64,000 nucleotides of DNA. It comes from Guadua angustifolia. Taxonomy: Eukaryota; Streptophyta; Magnoliopsida; Poales; Poaceae. Each line of letters opens with the position of its first letter. Position 1 is the first letter of the stretch. The stretch is from positions 53,318,626-53,382,625 of the forward strand of contig CM070505.1 in assembly GCA_036346375.1 (NCBI GenBank), written 5' to 3'. A program made the translations under genes and the position numbers. Below the pieces are notes generated by a model. That model was not told the origin of the DNA. It was given only the letters and a program-made list of their open reading frames with translations, and did no database searches. Below are positions 1 to 9,998 of this stretch, in pieces.

Positions 1-636
1 ATCCCATCAAAATACCACAGGCATTTGACAAGGTTCAACTCCTAGATATTCGCCTTCTTGCAGAACTTCTCCTTCTTCGAAGACAAAGACTTCTCCTTAA
101 TTGCTGATGTTTTGTTATAGCAAGGGTGAGTACACAACCGTACTCAACAAGTCATGCACAGAATGCAGTTCTATTACTACATGCATGGCTTATTCCAAAG
201 GAATGGCTAAATGGTTCTTTTGCAATGAAGCAGTATTCACAAATAATCATAATAGATAGAAAAGCAGTAAAACAAATAATATCCATAATAAATTTCGTAA
301 TCATTCTCAAGTAAAGCATTTCTCATCCATAACCAATTTCCATATCACATTGTCCACATTCCCAACCTCATTTTTATCAAAATCTAACCCTTGACTGTAA
401 TCCGCGAGCAATGTCCAATACTGTGAACACGGCTATTCAAATAGTTTTTACACTCTGCAGAGGTTGTACACTTTACCCACAAGATACAATCAACTCACCA
501 CGTCAGCCGTGAATCGCCATACAAGAGTATGCGAATGAGCGATCATAACAAAACCTTTCAGAAACTTCTAGCTCAACCTAGGAACCTCTCCGGGTTGCCT
601 TCACTATCACTTCCCTCACACTGAGCTGAAATATAG
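1..636 (-). mobile_element. Tekay/Del-type LTR fragment (left part)
   Basis: This is non-coding sequence from the interior of a long gypsy LTR. Several stretches match the complete solo LTR at 18043-20877, for example GAGTACACAACCGTACTCAA (about 127-147 here and 18400-18420 there) and the CTCTGCAGAGGT segment near 455. The fragment starts outside the window and is cut at 636 by the CRM-like element. It resumes at 8378. The 62-aa ORF at 126-314 lies inside this LTR and has no recognisable domain. Confidence 0.75.
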
Positions 637-1556
637 TGATGGGGACGGGGTTGCCCGAACTTCCGTCAGGTGGAGGATAAGTCGATTAGGCGGCGCGAGA
701 CACACACGATCCGGCTTCTTGATCGGCACGATCAAAACCCTCGCAATCGCAGCACCACGCGTCCTCGGTTATCAACCGTACCTTTGCCGGTTGACCTCGC
801 CACGAGGCTAATCCTGCCAATGAATCGAGAACACAAGCAAGAATAAGAAAGATGCAACTGAATTTGCAATTGAGGATGAAGCTCACGAGTTGGGGTCTCA
901 CAAACCGATGAACGGCGACACTGTTCAAAGACAGAATTAATCTAAGCAAAACCCCAAATCAAACCCTAGCGGCGGCTACTGGATATAAAGGCTAGGGGAC
1001 GTCCTAGAAACCCTAGACGCGTCCGTGATGGACTCCAACACGATACATGGGCCAAGGGCCCAAATTGGTGACGCAGCACCCTGGGATAGATTCTGTCCGC
1101 CAACTTGCAACGTGAATTCCCGTCGACTCCGAAGTCTAAATGACCTGAAACCGGTGCCATTGGAAAGGTTATCTCCTTAGCTTTCGAGGCATATGTGGAT
1201 CATCAAAATCGGAGCCCTTTTGTGGCCTGGGCGACAATTTTAGTGAACGCTGCTCCTGGTGGCCGAGGTAGTCGACTCCGAGACGAATTAGACCTCCAAC
1301 TTGAATTGGACTCCCTCCTTGCCTCCCTCCTGGCCCTTGCTGGTTCCCAAGGCCTTCATGATCCTCCCCAAAGTTCCTAAGTACAATATAATCAATAATA
1401 TCATTAGGTAGCATACCATTCTCACAAGTATCAGCACGGGCACTTAGGAACGAGCTCACCTGTTGATTCAATTGCCGTGCTCGTGCTCTTGTGATGGGTC
1501 CTTGCATCACAACTGGAGGAGTCTCGGGCGTATGCATTGGAGTGATGTCCTCATCA
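637..1556 (-). repeat. 3' LTR of the CRM-like element
   Basis: This direct repeat of 7453-8372 is 920 bp long. On the plus strand it starts TGATGGGG and ends TCATCA, giving TG...CA ends on the minus strand. Coding sequence of the polyprotein tail (about 1169-1556) lies inside it. A TTTATAT-type TATA-like motif on the minus strand lies near 984-991. Confidence 0.92.
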
Positions 1557-1624
1557 TCCTCCCCCTCTTGAAGTGGAGTCGTCCTCGACTCAAGCTCATC
1601 TTCTTCTCCCATGAACGGTTTCAA
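1169..1624 (-). CDS. Gypsy polyprotein C-terminal tail, reaching into the LTR
   Basis: This is the last part of the integrase-side polyprotein, about 151 codons. An acidic stretch (GEDDEDITP) is followed by a proline-rich segment and the basic motif GPITRARARQLN, then a Gln/Gly-rich tail. The 5' end overlaps the integrase reading frame at 1621-2079, so the two join by a small frame change. Most of the ORF lies within the LTR. In CRM-type chromoviruses the C-terminus replaces a chromodomain and can be partly encoded by the LTR; that comparison is from general knowledge. The same tail recurs in the other LTR (about 7987-8372) without an upstream pol. Confidence 0.75.
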   Translation of the reverse strand: MKPFMGEEDELESRTTPLQEGEDDEDITPMHTPETPPVVMQGPITRARARQLNQQVSSFLSARADTCENGMLPNDIIDYIVLRNFGEDHEGLGNQQGPGGRQGGSPIQVGGLIRLGVDYLGHQEQRSLKLSPRPQKGSDFDDPHMPRKLRR

Positions 1625-2819
1625 ATCTGCAATGTTAAATGTGGGACTAACCCCAAATTCGGCTGCAACTCAAGTTTATATGCATTATCATTTATTTTCT
1701 CAAGTATCTTGAAAGGACCATCAGCTCTAGGCATTAATTTAGACTTTCTCAATTCTGGAAAACGATCCTTTCGCAAATGTAACCATACTAAATCACCCGG
1801 TTCAAGTTTTACTTCCTTTCTACCTTTACTTCCCATGATCCTATACCTTTCATTCATCATTTCAATATTTTCTCTAGTCTTTTCATGCAATTTCAGAATA
1901 AATTCAGCACGTTCCTTAGCATCATGATTAACTCGTTCACTAGTAGGTAAAGGTAATAGATCAATAGGAGCACGGGATTGAAGCCATACACTACGAAAAG
2001 GACTTACCTTGGTGGTGGAGTGTACCGCCCTATTATAAGCGAACTCAACATGCGGCAAACACTCTTCCCACATCTTCAAATTCTTCTTGAGCAGTCCTCA
2101 ACATAGTAGATAATGTACGATTTACTACCTCGGTTTGGCCATCGGTTTGGGGATGACATGTTGTTGAAAACAGCAGCTTGGTCCCCAATTTATTCCATAG
2201 AGTTCTCCAAAAGTGGCTCAAAAACTTGGCATCACGATCTGAAACAATAGTAGAAGGCATACCATGCAAGTTTAACGATTTCTTGAAAGAAAAGGTTAGC
2301 AACATTAACAAAGATCGTCGCTCTTATGACAAGGAATAAAGTGAGCCATCTTAGAAAATCTATCAACCACCACAAAAATACTATCCCTCCCCTCTTGGTC
2401 CTAAGCGGTCCTAAAACAAAGTCCATAGATATATCCTCCCATGGAGTGCTAGGAGCAGGAAGAGGCATATATAAACCATGTGGATTCAATCGTGACTTAG
2501 CCTTTTGACATGTAGTGCAGCGGGATACAAACCACTCAATGTCTCGCCTCATCTTCGGCCAAAAGAAGTGAGCGGACAGCACGGCCTCCGTCTTCTTGGC
2601 ACTAAAATGACCCATCAAACCTCCTCCATGAGCCTCCTGTATCAAAAGAAAACGAACGGATCCAACTGGAATGCATAGGCGGTTAGCTCTAAACACAAAT
2701 CCATCATTTATCACATATTTGTCCCATGTTCTTCCCTCTTTGCAATGTAGCAAGACATCTTTAAAATCATCATCATTAGCGTATTGTTCTTTAATTGATT
2801 CCAATCCAAATATCGACAA
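1621..2819 (-). pseudogene. Gypsy integrase (frameshifted)
   Basis: This would insert element cDNA into the genome. It lies in three overlapping frames. The first (2232-2819) holds the HHCC zinc-binding region ending SRCTTCQKAK and the first catalytic Asp in SMDFVLG. The second (2045-2311) holds the second Asp in VSDRDAKF and the Glu in [10 protein letters not shown]. The third (1621-2079) holds the C-terminal domain with a GPFKILEKI motif, the GPY/F module of gypsy integrases. Frame changes near 2300 and 2070 mean no single full protein is made. All catalytic residues are still visible, so decay is recent. Confidence 0.85.
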
Positions 2820-3034
2820 TCAAGTTGGGACAACATGGTATATCTCCTAGACAAGGCATCAAGAATCACATTATCCTTCCTTTTCTTGTGTTTGATAACA
2901 TAAGGAAAAGATTCAATAAATTCAACCCATTTAGCATGTCTCGATTCAGTTTCACCGATTGCGAATATGTTTTAGCGACTCATGATCGGAATGAATAACA
3001 AATTCTTTGGGCCAAAGATAATGTTGCCACGTTT

Positions 3035-3502
3035 CTAAAGATCGCACAAGAGCATACAATTCTTTATCATCGTGGAATAATTCAAAACAGGACCACTCAA
3101 TTTTTCGCTAAAATAAGCAATGTGTTTTCTATCTTGCATCAAAACACCACCAATTCCAACCCCACTAGCATCACATTCAAGCTCAAAGGTCTTATTAAAA
3201 TCGGGAAGTTGGAGTAAAGGTGCATCGAGAAGCTTATCTTTCAAAAGATTGAAGGCATTCTCGTGCTTGCCCCAATGGAACATAACTCCTTCTTCGTCAA
3301 CTCGTTCAATGGGGCTGCAATGGTGCTGAAATCCTTCACAAAGCGGTAAAATCCGGCAAGTCCGTGGAAGCTCCGCGACTTGTGAAATCGCCAGTGGCGT
3401 TGGCCAACTCTTAATCGCGTGCACCTTGGCTTCATCAACCTCAATTCCTGCTGAGTCACAACATAGCCAAGAAACGATACTCGTTCGGTGCAAAAAGTGC
3501 AC
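3035..3502 (-). pseudogene. Gypsy RNase H domain (degenerate)
   Basis: This region follows RT and precedes integrase, as in gypsy pol. The motif FELECDASGVGIGGVLMQ carries the first catalytic Asp, followed by IAYFSEKL as in plant gypsy RNase H. Upstream in the same ORF is the RT connection segment (VDEAKVHAIKSWPTP), split over two frames (3035-3502 and 3241-3528). The stretch 2820-3034 continues to integrase but has frame breaks. Confidence 0.82.
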
Positions 3503-4200
3503 TTCTCGAGGTTACCAAATAAGCGCAAAGACGCAAAGCATCAAAAACAGCACGTAGATGATCAAGATGTTCATGTAATGACTTGCTGTAAATCAATATA
3601 TCATCAAAATAAACCACCACAAATTTCCCAATGAAAGCTCGTAAAACCTCGTTCATTAAGCGCATGAAGGTGCTCGGTGCATTAGTTAAACCAAAAGGCA
3701 TGACTAACCACTCATACAATCCAAACTTGGTTTTAAAAGCTGTTTTCCATTCATCTCCCAATTTCATTCGTATTTGGTGGTATCCACTACATAAGTCAAC
3801 CTTAGAAAATTATAGAACCACTTAACTCATCAAGCATGTCGTCTAGCCTAGGAATAGGATGACGGTACCTTATTGTGATATTGTTAATGGCTCTACAATC
3901 TACGCCTTTGCGCCTAACCGCCATCTTTCTTAGGAACCAAAAGAACAGGACAGCACAAGGACTAAGGCTCTCTCGTACATACCCGGTCCAAAAGATCTTG
4001 GACTTGGCGCTGAATCTCCTTAGTCTCCTCGGGGTTGGTCCTATAAGCGGTAGCGGTTTGGCAAACTCGCCTGTATCAAATCAATTTGGTGCTCAATCCC
4101 TCGTATGGGTGGGAGTCCCGAGGTATCTCGGCAGAAAAACATCCTCATACTCTGCAAAAGGTTAGTGACAAGTGAGGAGGCAAAATCTTGGGCAGATCAT
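3456..4200 (-). pseudogene. Gypsy reverse transcriptase (partly frameshifted)
   Basis: This would copy element RNA into cDNA. The frame at 3456-3767 keeps the palm core: [20 protein letters not shown], then [10 protein letters not shown] and the catalytic YFDD (codons 3600-3611) followed by ILIYSKS. Sequence from 3768 to about 4200 should hold the RT N-terminus but is broken by stops; only short stretches such as the KKDGG-type region near 3920 can be traced. The YFDD box is intact. Confidence 0.85.
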
Positions 4201-5303
4201 CCAATGAAAACAAAGCATCTTTGCATAGCACAAAGATAGCACAAAGCATCATCACTAATTGCAGCAAGATCAGATTTTGTAGCAAGCAAGACGGATTCCT
4301 CAATTTAATTTGGTTGGCTACATGCTGAATTTCAGATTTCTCATCAATGGGTTTCTTGTCATTAGCAATCCGCTCCTATCGATTTAACAATTTCAATGGG
4401 GTCAAAGGTAGAAGTGTAATTTTCTTTCCTTATGCATAAAAGTGTATTTATTACTTCTCCGTGGTGAAGTGCATCGATGTCATATTCCCATGGGCGACCC
4501 AATAAAAGAGAGCAAGCTTGCATCGAACCACATCACAATCAAAATCGAATAGGAACCAATGGAAAAATGAACCCGAACTGTTTGTGTTACCTTAGCTTTG
4601 CGGAATCATTCACCCATCGAATGTGGTATGGATGTGGGTGCGGCGTGTGGTCAAGCCAAGCTTCTTGACCAAATCTGTACTCACCAAGTTGTTGCAACCG
4701 CCGAGTCAATGATCACGCGCGCGTCGGTTGTTGATGACGAAGAAAATCTGGAACAAGTTGTGGCGCGCCGCTGCTTCGGCTTGCTCCATCATGCGCTAAG
4801 GACACGCTGGACAATGATGGACTGTCGCAGAATATCCTCGGCGCCAAAGGTGGCTTCATCATCAACCTCATCGTCGCCCACCCCGGTGTCGTCGATCTCA
4901 TCCTCAACATCGGAGGCAGCGATGTAACCTCCGTCGTCGGTGGCGATGTATGCCGGTGGGGCATTTCTCTTGACGTGGCCAATCCTTGGCACTTATGGCA
5001 GCGAATTCCGTCGATGTACGGCCTGTGGAAGCGACGGAGGAGCTCTTGGCGGTGTTGGCGGGCCGACTTCTTCTTTGTCCGCATGACGGCGGGCGGTGCC
5101 GTCGGTGCGGTCGTGGTGCTCGTCGAAGGTGGCGGTGCAATTGGTCGAAAGGTGGAAGAAGGCATCGCTTTCGCTTGTCCCGTAGTCGTTCGGGCGTGAA
5201 GGTGCTGCGCATTGCTCTGCTCTTGGAATGGCGCCCTGCAATTCCTTCTCTGCTAACATAGCAAGTTGAAACAAGCGATTGACAGCTTGTATATTCTTTA
5301 TAA
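4201..5303 (-). pseudogene. Protease/zinc-knuckle region, heavily frameshifted
   Basis: This lies between gag and RT, where nucleocapsid and protease belong. A CCHC-like zinc knuckle can be pieced out around 4960-5020: one frame reads CHKCQGLA and an overlapping frame reads GHVKRNAP, so a single-base change splits the knuckle. Downstream an acidic segment (DVEDEIDD, about 4880) resembles the linker before protease. No intact protease active site is seen in 4201-4700. Several overlapping short ORFs on both strands here are shadows of this region. Confidence 0.55.
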
Positions 5304-6134
5304 TCAACAATATCCTGAATTTCGGGCGCAACCCACCGTAAAGCGCGCAATTTTATCCTCAGGTTCCTCTACTACCCCACAACGTAACATACCCTTTTGA
5401 AGCTCTTGGTAATATTCCTGAACCGTCATACTACCTTGATCTAATCGTTGCAATCTCTTGCGCATATCACGTTGGTAGGAAGGAGGAACAAATCTATTAC
5501 GCATAGCATCTTTTAATCTCGCCCAAGAATCAGGTTGTAAGCGGGCATTTACTAGTTCATTCCACCAGATTATAGCAAAATCTTTAAATTCACTAGTGGC
5601 TTGTCTAACTCTATGAATCTCGGGAACTAGATGGGAATTGAATTTCTGCTCGACCGTCATCTCCCAATCTAAGTAAGCATCAGCATCATAACCTCCAGAA
5701 AAGGATGGGATGGTGAATTTTACCTTAGCAAAAGGATCATCATTGCGATTCTGGTTATTACCTCCCATACCGTGATGGTTGCGGCGAAGACGGTCATGCA
5801 AGCGGGCGTCTCGTTGAGCAGCTCGGTCCCTGGCGGCACGTTGCTGCTCATCTTCGTCTCCCTCAAAATCACCATCCTCGTCATGGTCGTTGTTGCCGTG
5901 GTTGACGGATGCATCTCCATCAACAGTCGCGGGAGGACGTTTTTCGACGGCATCCATCCTATCGGCAAGGGTGGAGACTCGTCGATCGATGCTCTCAAGG
6001 GTCCTGTTCGTCGTCATGGCATGCTCCTTGAACATCATTCTTATCTCATCCAGCATGGTCGACAACTCTGAATGAAGGACACAGTCGCCGATGGTAACAT
6101 CATCCTCGTTCCTGCCCTTCTTGCCTCCTGCCAT
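5304..6134 (-). CDS. Gypsy Gag, N-terminal and capsid part
   Basis: This is the structural protein of the retrotransposon particle, about 276 codons from the ATG at 6134 (MAGGKKGRNEDD). That Met is chosen because the upstream in-frame sequence looks like leader. An Asp/Glu/Arg-rich N-terminal third with a short coiled stretch (RRVSTLADRMDAVEK) is followed by the retrotransposon gag domain: FSGGYDADAYLDWEMTVEQ, then IIWWNELVN and MTVQEYYQELQKG. The frame ends early at 5304 by a frameshift, just before the zinc-knuckle region. It is the best preserved gene of this element. Confidence 0.85.
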   Translation of the reverse strand: MAGGKKGRNEDDVTIGDCVLHSELSTMLDEIRMMFKEHAMTTNRTLESIDRRVSTLADRMDAVEKRPPATVDGDASVNHGNNDHDEDGDFEGDEDEQQRAARDRAAQRDARLHDRLRRNHHGMGGNNQNRNDDPFAKVKFTIPSFSGGYDADAYLDWEMTVEQKFNSHLVPEIHRVRQATSEFKDFAIIWWNELVNARLQPDSWARLKDAMRNRFVPPSYQRDMRKRLQRLDQGSMTVQEYYQELQKGMLRCGVVEEPEDKIARFTVGCARNSGYC

Positions 6135-7435
6135 GGTTAGCATGAGTAAAAGGACGAGGGAAATACAAACACAAGTATTATGAGCCCTATGAACTACTAG
6201 GTGGGATCTCTCGCTCTCAAGCAATCTTACCAAGTTCTTACGGTTCTTACCAACACAATGAGGGGCGGTGCAACCGGTGGTCGGTTCGTGACAACCGTGA
6301 GGGCGTGATGAAGCGATTGCAAGGGTCAATAACCTGTCCGATCGAAGGATGTATATGTGGAGTGTAGGAAGGTTATATGTATTGAGTGGCACACAATTCA
6401 AGAGCAGATAGTAATCTTGAATAAATGTCCAAAAGCACTTGCCCTAGTTCTTTGGTCTAAACGTGTCCTTATTCTAGCTGCATGAGAAAAACAAGGAAGG
6501 TATAGAGAACAAGGCGATGAATAATTGAACAGATATCAGCACAACAGCAAAACACTTTTATCGTGCACGGTAAAAACACCTACCTTTGCTCCTCGCCTTT
6601 TTTTTCTCGCTCCTCTCACAAATTTTTTTTTTGCTCTATGCCTCTTTCACAATTTTTTTATTTTTCTTTGATTTTTTGATATTTTTCCTAGGATCAGGAG
6701 CACAAAGGTAGATAGTACACAAATTTTCAGCCTGAAGCAGATGTAAGATGAAACCAATATGAAATAAGAAGTGTTTTCCAAAAGCGTGCTCAAACTTGGT
6801 ACGAGAACTCAATCTTCCGAGGGAATTTCGCAAAAATAAATTCGCAAACCCGACGAAGTGGGGAGAATCATATGTAAAATTTTCTGTAGATATCCGTGAA
6901 AAAAAAATTCGCCTAATTCGAGTCCGTATCACGAAAGTTATGGCCGTTTACGGAAGGACTCGAATCGGGGTTTTCAGCGGCACCTCTCCAAACTCAAGGG
7001 CGTATGGAGCGGATATGGAACGCGATGATCTGTGGTGGTAGGTTCTGTGATGAGGGTGGCGATATGGATAACAGGAGGTGGGGAATTAGGGTTTATGAAG
7101 GAGAAACCCTAACACAACTAGGACTCGGCGAGGAAAAACCACAAAACAATCCGAATCCTACAAGGACTCAAATAGCGATTGGTGACGGATCGGTGTAGGA
7201 TATGGGATGCAGCGGAGATGAAACACAACTAAATTAAGACCATGATCCAAACCAGCAACACGACTCGACTATGGACACAAACTCATTACTACGGATTCGA
7301 AACGAAATTGTGCAAAGGCTAGGCGTGGTTCTAGGTATGGTAGACTATGAACTACAATTTTTTTGGGCTTTTAAGTGGACTATAGGACGAACACAAAACT
7401 AAATTAAACTACGGAAAAGGCGAACTGACGGTAAA
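6135..7435 (-). other. Leader between 5' LTR and gag
   Basis: This 1.3-kb untranslated leader lies between the primer-binding site and gag. Short T- and A-rich runs occur at 6597-6680. Small ORFs on either strand show no domain. No further structure was seen. Confidence 0.6.
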
Positions 7436-7450
7436 CCTCGCTCGATACCA
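7436..7450 (-). other. Primer-binding site, CRM-like element
   Basis: The minus strand reads TGGTATCGAGCGAGG two bases inside the 5' LTR. It resembles the TGGTATCAGAGC complement of initiator Met-tRNA, with one change in the first 12 bases. Confidence 0.75.
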
Positions 7451-7452
7451 CT

Positions 7453-8372
7453 TGATGGGGACGGGTTGCCCGAACTTTCGTCAGGTGGAGGATAAGTCGA
7501 TTAGGCGGCGCGAGACACACACGATCCGGCTTCTTGATCGGCACGATCAAAACCCCTGCAATCGCAGCACCACGCGTCCTCTGGTTATCAACCGTGCACT
7601 GCCCGGTTGACCTCGCCACGAAGGCTAATCCCTGCCAATGAATCGAGAACACAAGCAAGAATAAGAAAGATGCAACTGAATTTGCAATTGAGGATGAAGC
7701 TCACGAGTTGGGGTCTCACAAACCGATGAACGGCGACACTGTTCAAAGACAGAATTAATCTAAGCAAAACCCCAAATCAAACCCTAGCGGCGGCTACTGG
7801 ATATAAAGGCTAGGGGACGTCCTAGAAACCCTAGACGCGTCCGTGATGGACTCCAACACGATACATGGGCCAAGGGCCCAAATTGGTGACGCAGCACCCT
7901 GGGACAGATTCTGTCCGCCAACTTGCAACGTGAATTCCCGTCGACTCCAAAGTCCAAATGACCTGAAACTGGTGCCATTGGAAAGGTTATCTCCTTAGCT
8001 TTCGAGGCATATGTGGATCATCAAAATCGGAGCCCTTTTGTGGCCTGGGCGACGATTTTAGTGAACGCTGCTCCTGGTGGCCGAGGTAGTCGACTCGAGA
8101 CGAATTAGACCTCCAACTTGAATTGGACTCCTCCTTGCCTCCCTCCTGGCCCTTGCTGGTTCCCAAGGCCTTCATGATCCTCTCCAAAGTTCCTAAGTAC
8201 AATATAATCAATAATATCATTAGGTAGCATACCATTCTCACAAGTATCAGCACGGGCACTTAGGAACGAGCTCACCTGTTGATTCAATTGCCGTGCTCGT
8301 GCTCTTGTGATGGGTCCTTGCATCACAACTGGAGGAGTCTCGGGCGTATGCATTGGAGTGATGTCCTCATCA
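7453..8372 (-). repeat. 5' LTR of the CRM-like element
   Basis: This 920-bp LTR is near-identical to 637-1556. It is followed by the duplication TATAG at 8373-8377. A TATA-like box for minus-strand transcription lies near 7800-7807 (plus GGATATAAAGG). It also contains a copy of the polyprotein tail. Confidence 0.92.
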
Positions 8373-8377
8373 TATAG

Positions 8378-8798
8378 GACCGACGAACACTGTTGGATAG
8401 GGTACCAAGCCGCAGCACAGGCACGCTCCCCCATACAGTTACCCAGTGTAACTACCACCCCGAGGTATCAAAGGTGAGATATCAGAATCCTACTAAACTA
8501 GGTCTTCCCATTCAGACATGTGGTTGTACGAGTGACTCAGGTTAAAGGCTTGCAAGGTGAAGTCCTTAACTGACCAAGGCAAGACATCCTTCTCTCAAAA
8601 TTAGCACACAGCCCTCACAACACTCAACCCTCCCAAATGCCACAATGGCCCACCTGGCATAAAGCCATTTGCCACTTGTCCCAGTCTAAATCCTTTACCA
8701 CCCCAGTTGATTATTGCGCAACACAATGCCAACAACAACTCAACATCCATGTAGAACCACACTGGTTCCACATATCAACATCATCGTGTGGCAACACG
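8378..8798 (-). mobile_element. Tekay/Del-type LTR fragment (right part)
   Basis: This is the continuation of the fragment at 1-636 beyond the CRM-like insertion. It aligns by eye with the solo LTR around 18980-19210: GTGGTTGTA, GACTCAGGT, AAGTCCTTAA and GCCACTTG, in that order. It ends where a Tat-type LTR starts at 8799. Confidence 0.75.
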
Positions 8799-9186
8799 TC
8801 TGACGAGGGCTGGGAAACCCTTGGCCGGTCAGCGCACGGTCAACGGAGCTCCCTAACTCGGCTACTTTGACCACGACCTGGACCATTTTGAGCCGCGTGC
8901 CTAGAGCTCGTGCGGCCCCGAGGTCGGGCCCCGCACGACCTTGGGCTCGGGCTAGCTCTTGCTCGGACGGCGCCCCCTGGAAAGCCGAAACGTGTGTTTA
9001 CTCGGCGGTTACCAAGACGTGGGATCGTGGAGCTGAGGCAGGCGTGCGCGAAGTGGTCGGGACGGTTACTGCCAGCCATCAACACGCATGAAGGCCACTA
9101 CCCCGGGAATCTCTCCCGTCCGTTACGGGCAGGGAGGATATAAAGCTAAGGATAGCACAACCTAAGGGGGGACGAGGCACCAGAGT
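8799..9186 (+). mobile_element. Truncated Tat-type gypsy LTR
   Basis: It starts TGACGAGGGCTGGGAA, like the LTR at 32409, and shares the GGTCAACGGA block and a TATAAAG box (about 9139-9145) followed by an AAGGA segment. The match stops near 9180, about 380 bp into a family LTR of about 660 bp. The remaining LTR and any internal region are missing. It abuts the remnant 3' LTR of the first Tat element. Confidence 0.6.
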
Positions 9187-9240
9187 GTAGAGAGTACCCC
9201 GAAGTAGAATACATAGACAGTAGCCCCTGGATCCACCCCG
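9187..9240 (-). other. 3' LTR remnant and polypurine-like tract of Tat-1
   Basis: The stretch AGAGAGTACCCCGAAGTAGA (from 9189) resembles the outer end of the right LTR (28606-28631, both ending GAATACA). Inside it the minus strand reads CCAGGGGCTACTGTC, a purine-rich run next to the LTR as expected for a polypurine tract. Only about 27 bp of LTR survive. Confidence 0.5.
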
Positions 9241-9445
9241 AAGCGTGCTTTGGGAGATTTCAGAGATATTCTTTAAACTGGACGAGGTCTTGGACGGGTC
9301 CCATTCCTGTACATGCAACCATACAGATTTTCTCTGCAACCGTCGCAACCCTTCAGGTCTTGTCGCCCTGTGCCATTTATGATCTTTTTGCGAACCGTCA
9401 GTTCGTGGGGGCGTGACTCCACACATCCTGAAGCCGTGCACGGCT

Positions 9446-9453
9446 TATAAATA
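9446..9453 (+). promoter_or_regulatory. TATA box of the antisense ORF
   Basis: TATAAATA lies within GGCTTATAAATAGGC, 102 bp before the ATG at 9555. A pyrimidine-rich leader follows (9478-9530), as in many plant core promoters. It would drive transcription opposite to the element's own gag-pol. The second Tat element has a TATA box at a matching distance (42427-42432). Confidence 0.65.
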
Positions 9454-9554
9454 GGCATGTTCGCCCCACCACGATCCGCACTCCTGTCGCTTTCGTCTTC
9501 TTTGCTTCCCTTATCTTTTTCGCAGTCACAGCATCAAAACAGTACTCTAGCCGC

Positions 9555-9998
9555 ATGGCTCCGCCGCTTCCCCCCTCGGCAGTGGATGAGTCAAAGCTGG
9601 GGAATGTCTTTCGCCTGGCCCCTGAAGGGGCCCTCCGCCTTAGGGTGGGCACTGTCACGCCAAAGTGCAACCCACAAGAGGTGATCACCTTTGTCTGGGC
9701 GCTGGCAGCGGGCCTGATGCCGCCCTACTCCGAGTTCTTCCTCACTGTCCTCCACTTCTACGAGATCCACCATCTTCATCTCACCCCCAACTCCATCCTC
9801 GCCCTTTCCATCTTCGCACACCTCTGCGAAATGTTCATGGGGGTGATACCAAATCTTCCCCTCTTCCGGTACTTCTATACTCTCCGCGGCCTCACCGACG
9901 GTGGGGTCATGGGGAGTTGCCATTTTCGCCTTCGTGATGGCTCAGCCTCCCGCTACATCCCCCTCCAGATAAGGAGTGCCATCGACAACTGGGGTTCC
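9555..9998 (+). pseudogene. Antisense ORF of Tat-1, N-terminal part (putative gypsy-type transposon protein)
   Basis: The first 148 codons of the antisense ORF start at ATG 9555. The sequence (EEVITFVWALAAGLMPPYSE-like core, then HHLHLTPNSILALSIFAHLC and FRYFYTLRG) matches my memory of the plant domain called putative gypsy-type transposon (PF04195). Its biochemical role is unknown. The reading frame is open until it meets the TGTAAGTTC start of a copia LTR at 9999, ending in DNWGS. Related proteins usually continue with an aromatic WFY-type motif, so the gene is interrupted. The rest is at 16189-17320. Part of the middle may be missing as well. Confidence 0.7.

Larger units (their letters stand above)
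637..8372 (-). mobile_element. Complete CRM-like Ty3/gypsy retrotransposon
   Basis: This is a 7736-bp element on the minus strand with two 920-bp LTRs (637-1556 and 7453-8372). A perfect 5-bp target duplication TATAG lies at 632-636 and 8373-8377. The primer-binding site resembles initiator Met-tRNA. The order gag, protease, RT, RNase H, integrase reads from right to left. The integrase tail ends in a TRARARQLN-type motif and coding continues into the 3' LTR. The minus-strand LTR begins TGATGAGGACATC. Both traits recall grass centromeric retrotransposons (CRM/CRR), but that assignment is from memory and unsearched. Several frameshifts break pol, so it is probably non-autonomous. The LTRs differ at only some 15-20 positions, so insertion was fairly recent. 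Confidence 0.9.

Noticed and set aside
1195..1927. Plus-strand ORFs opposite the CRM-like pol
   Set aside because: Antisense shadows of the integrase and tail, with no domain.
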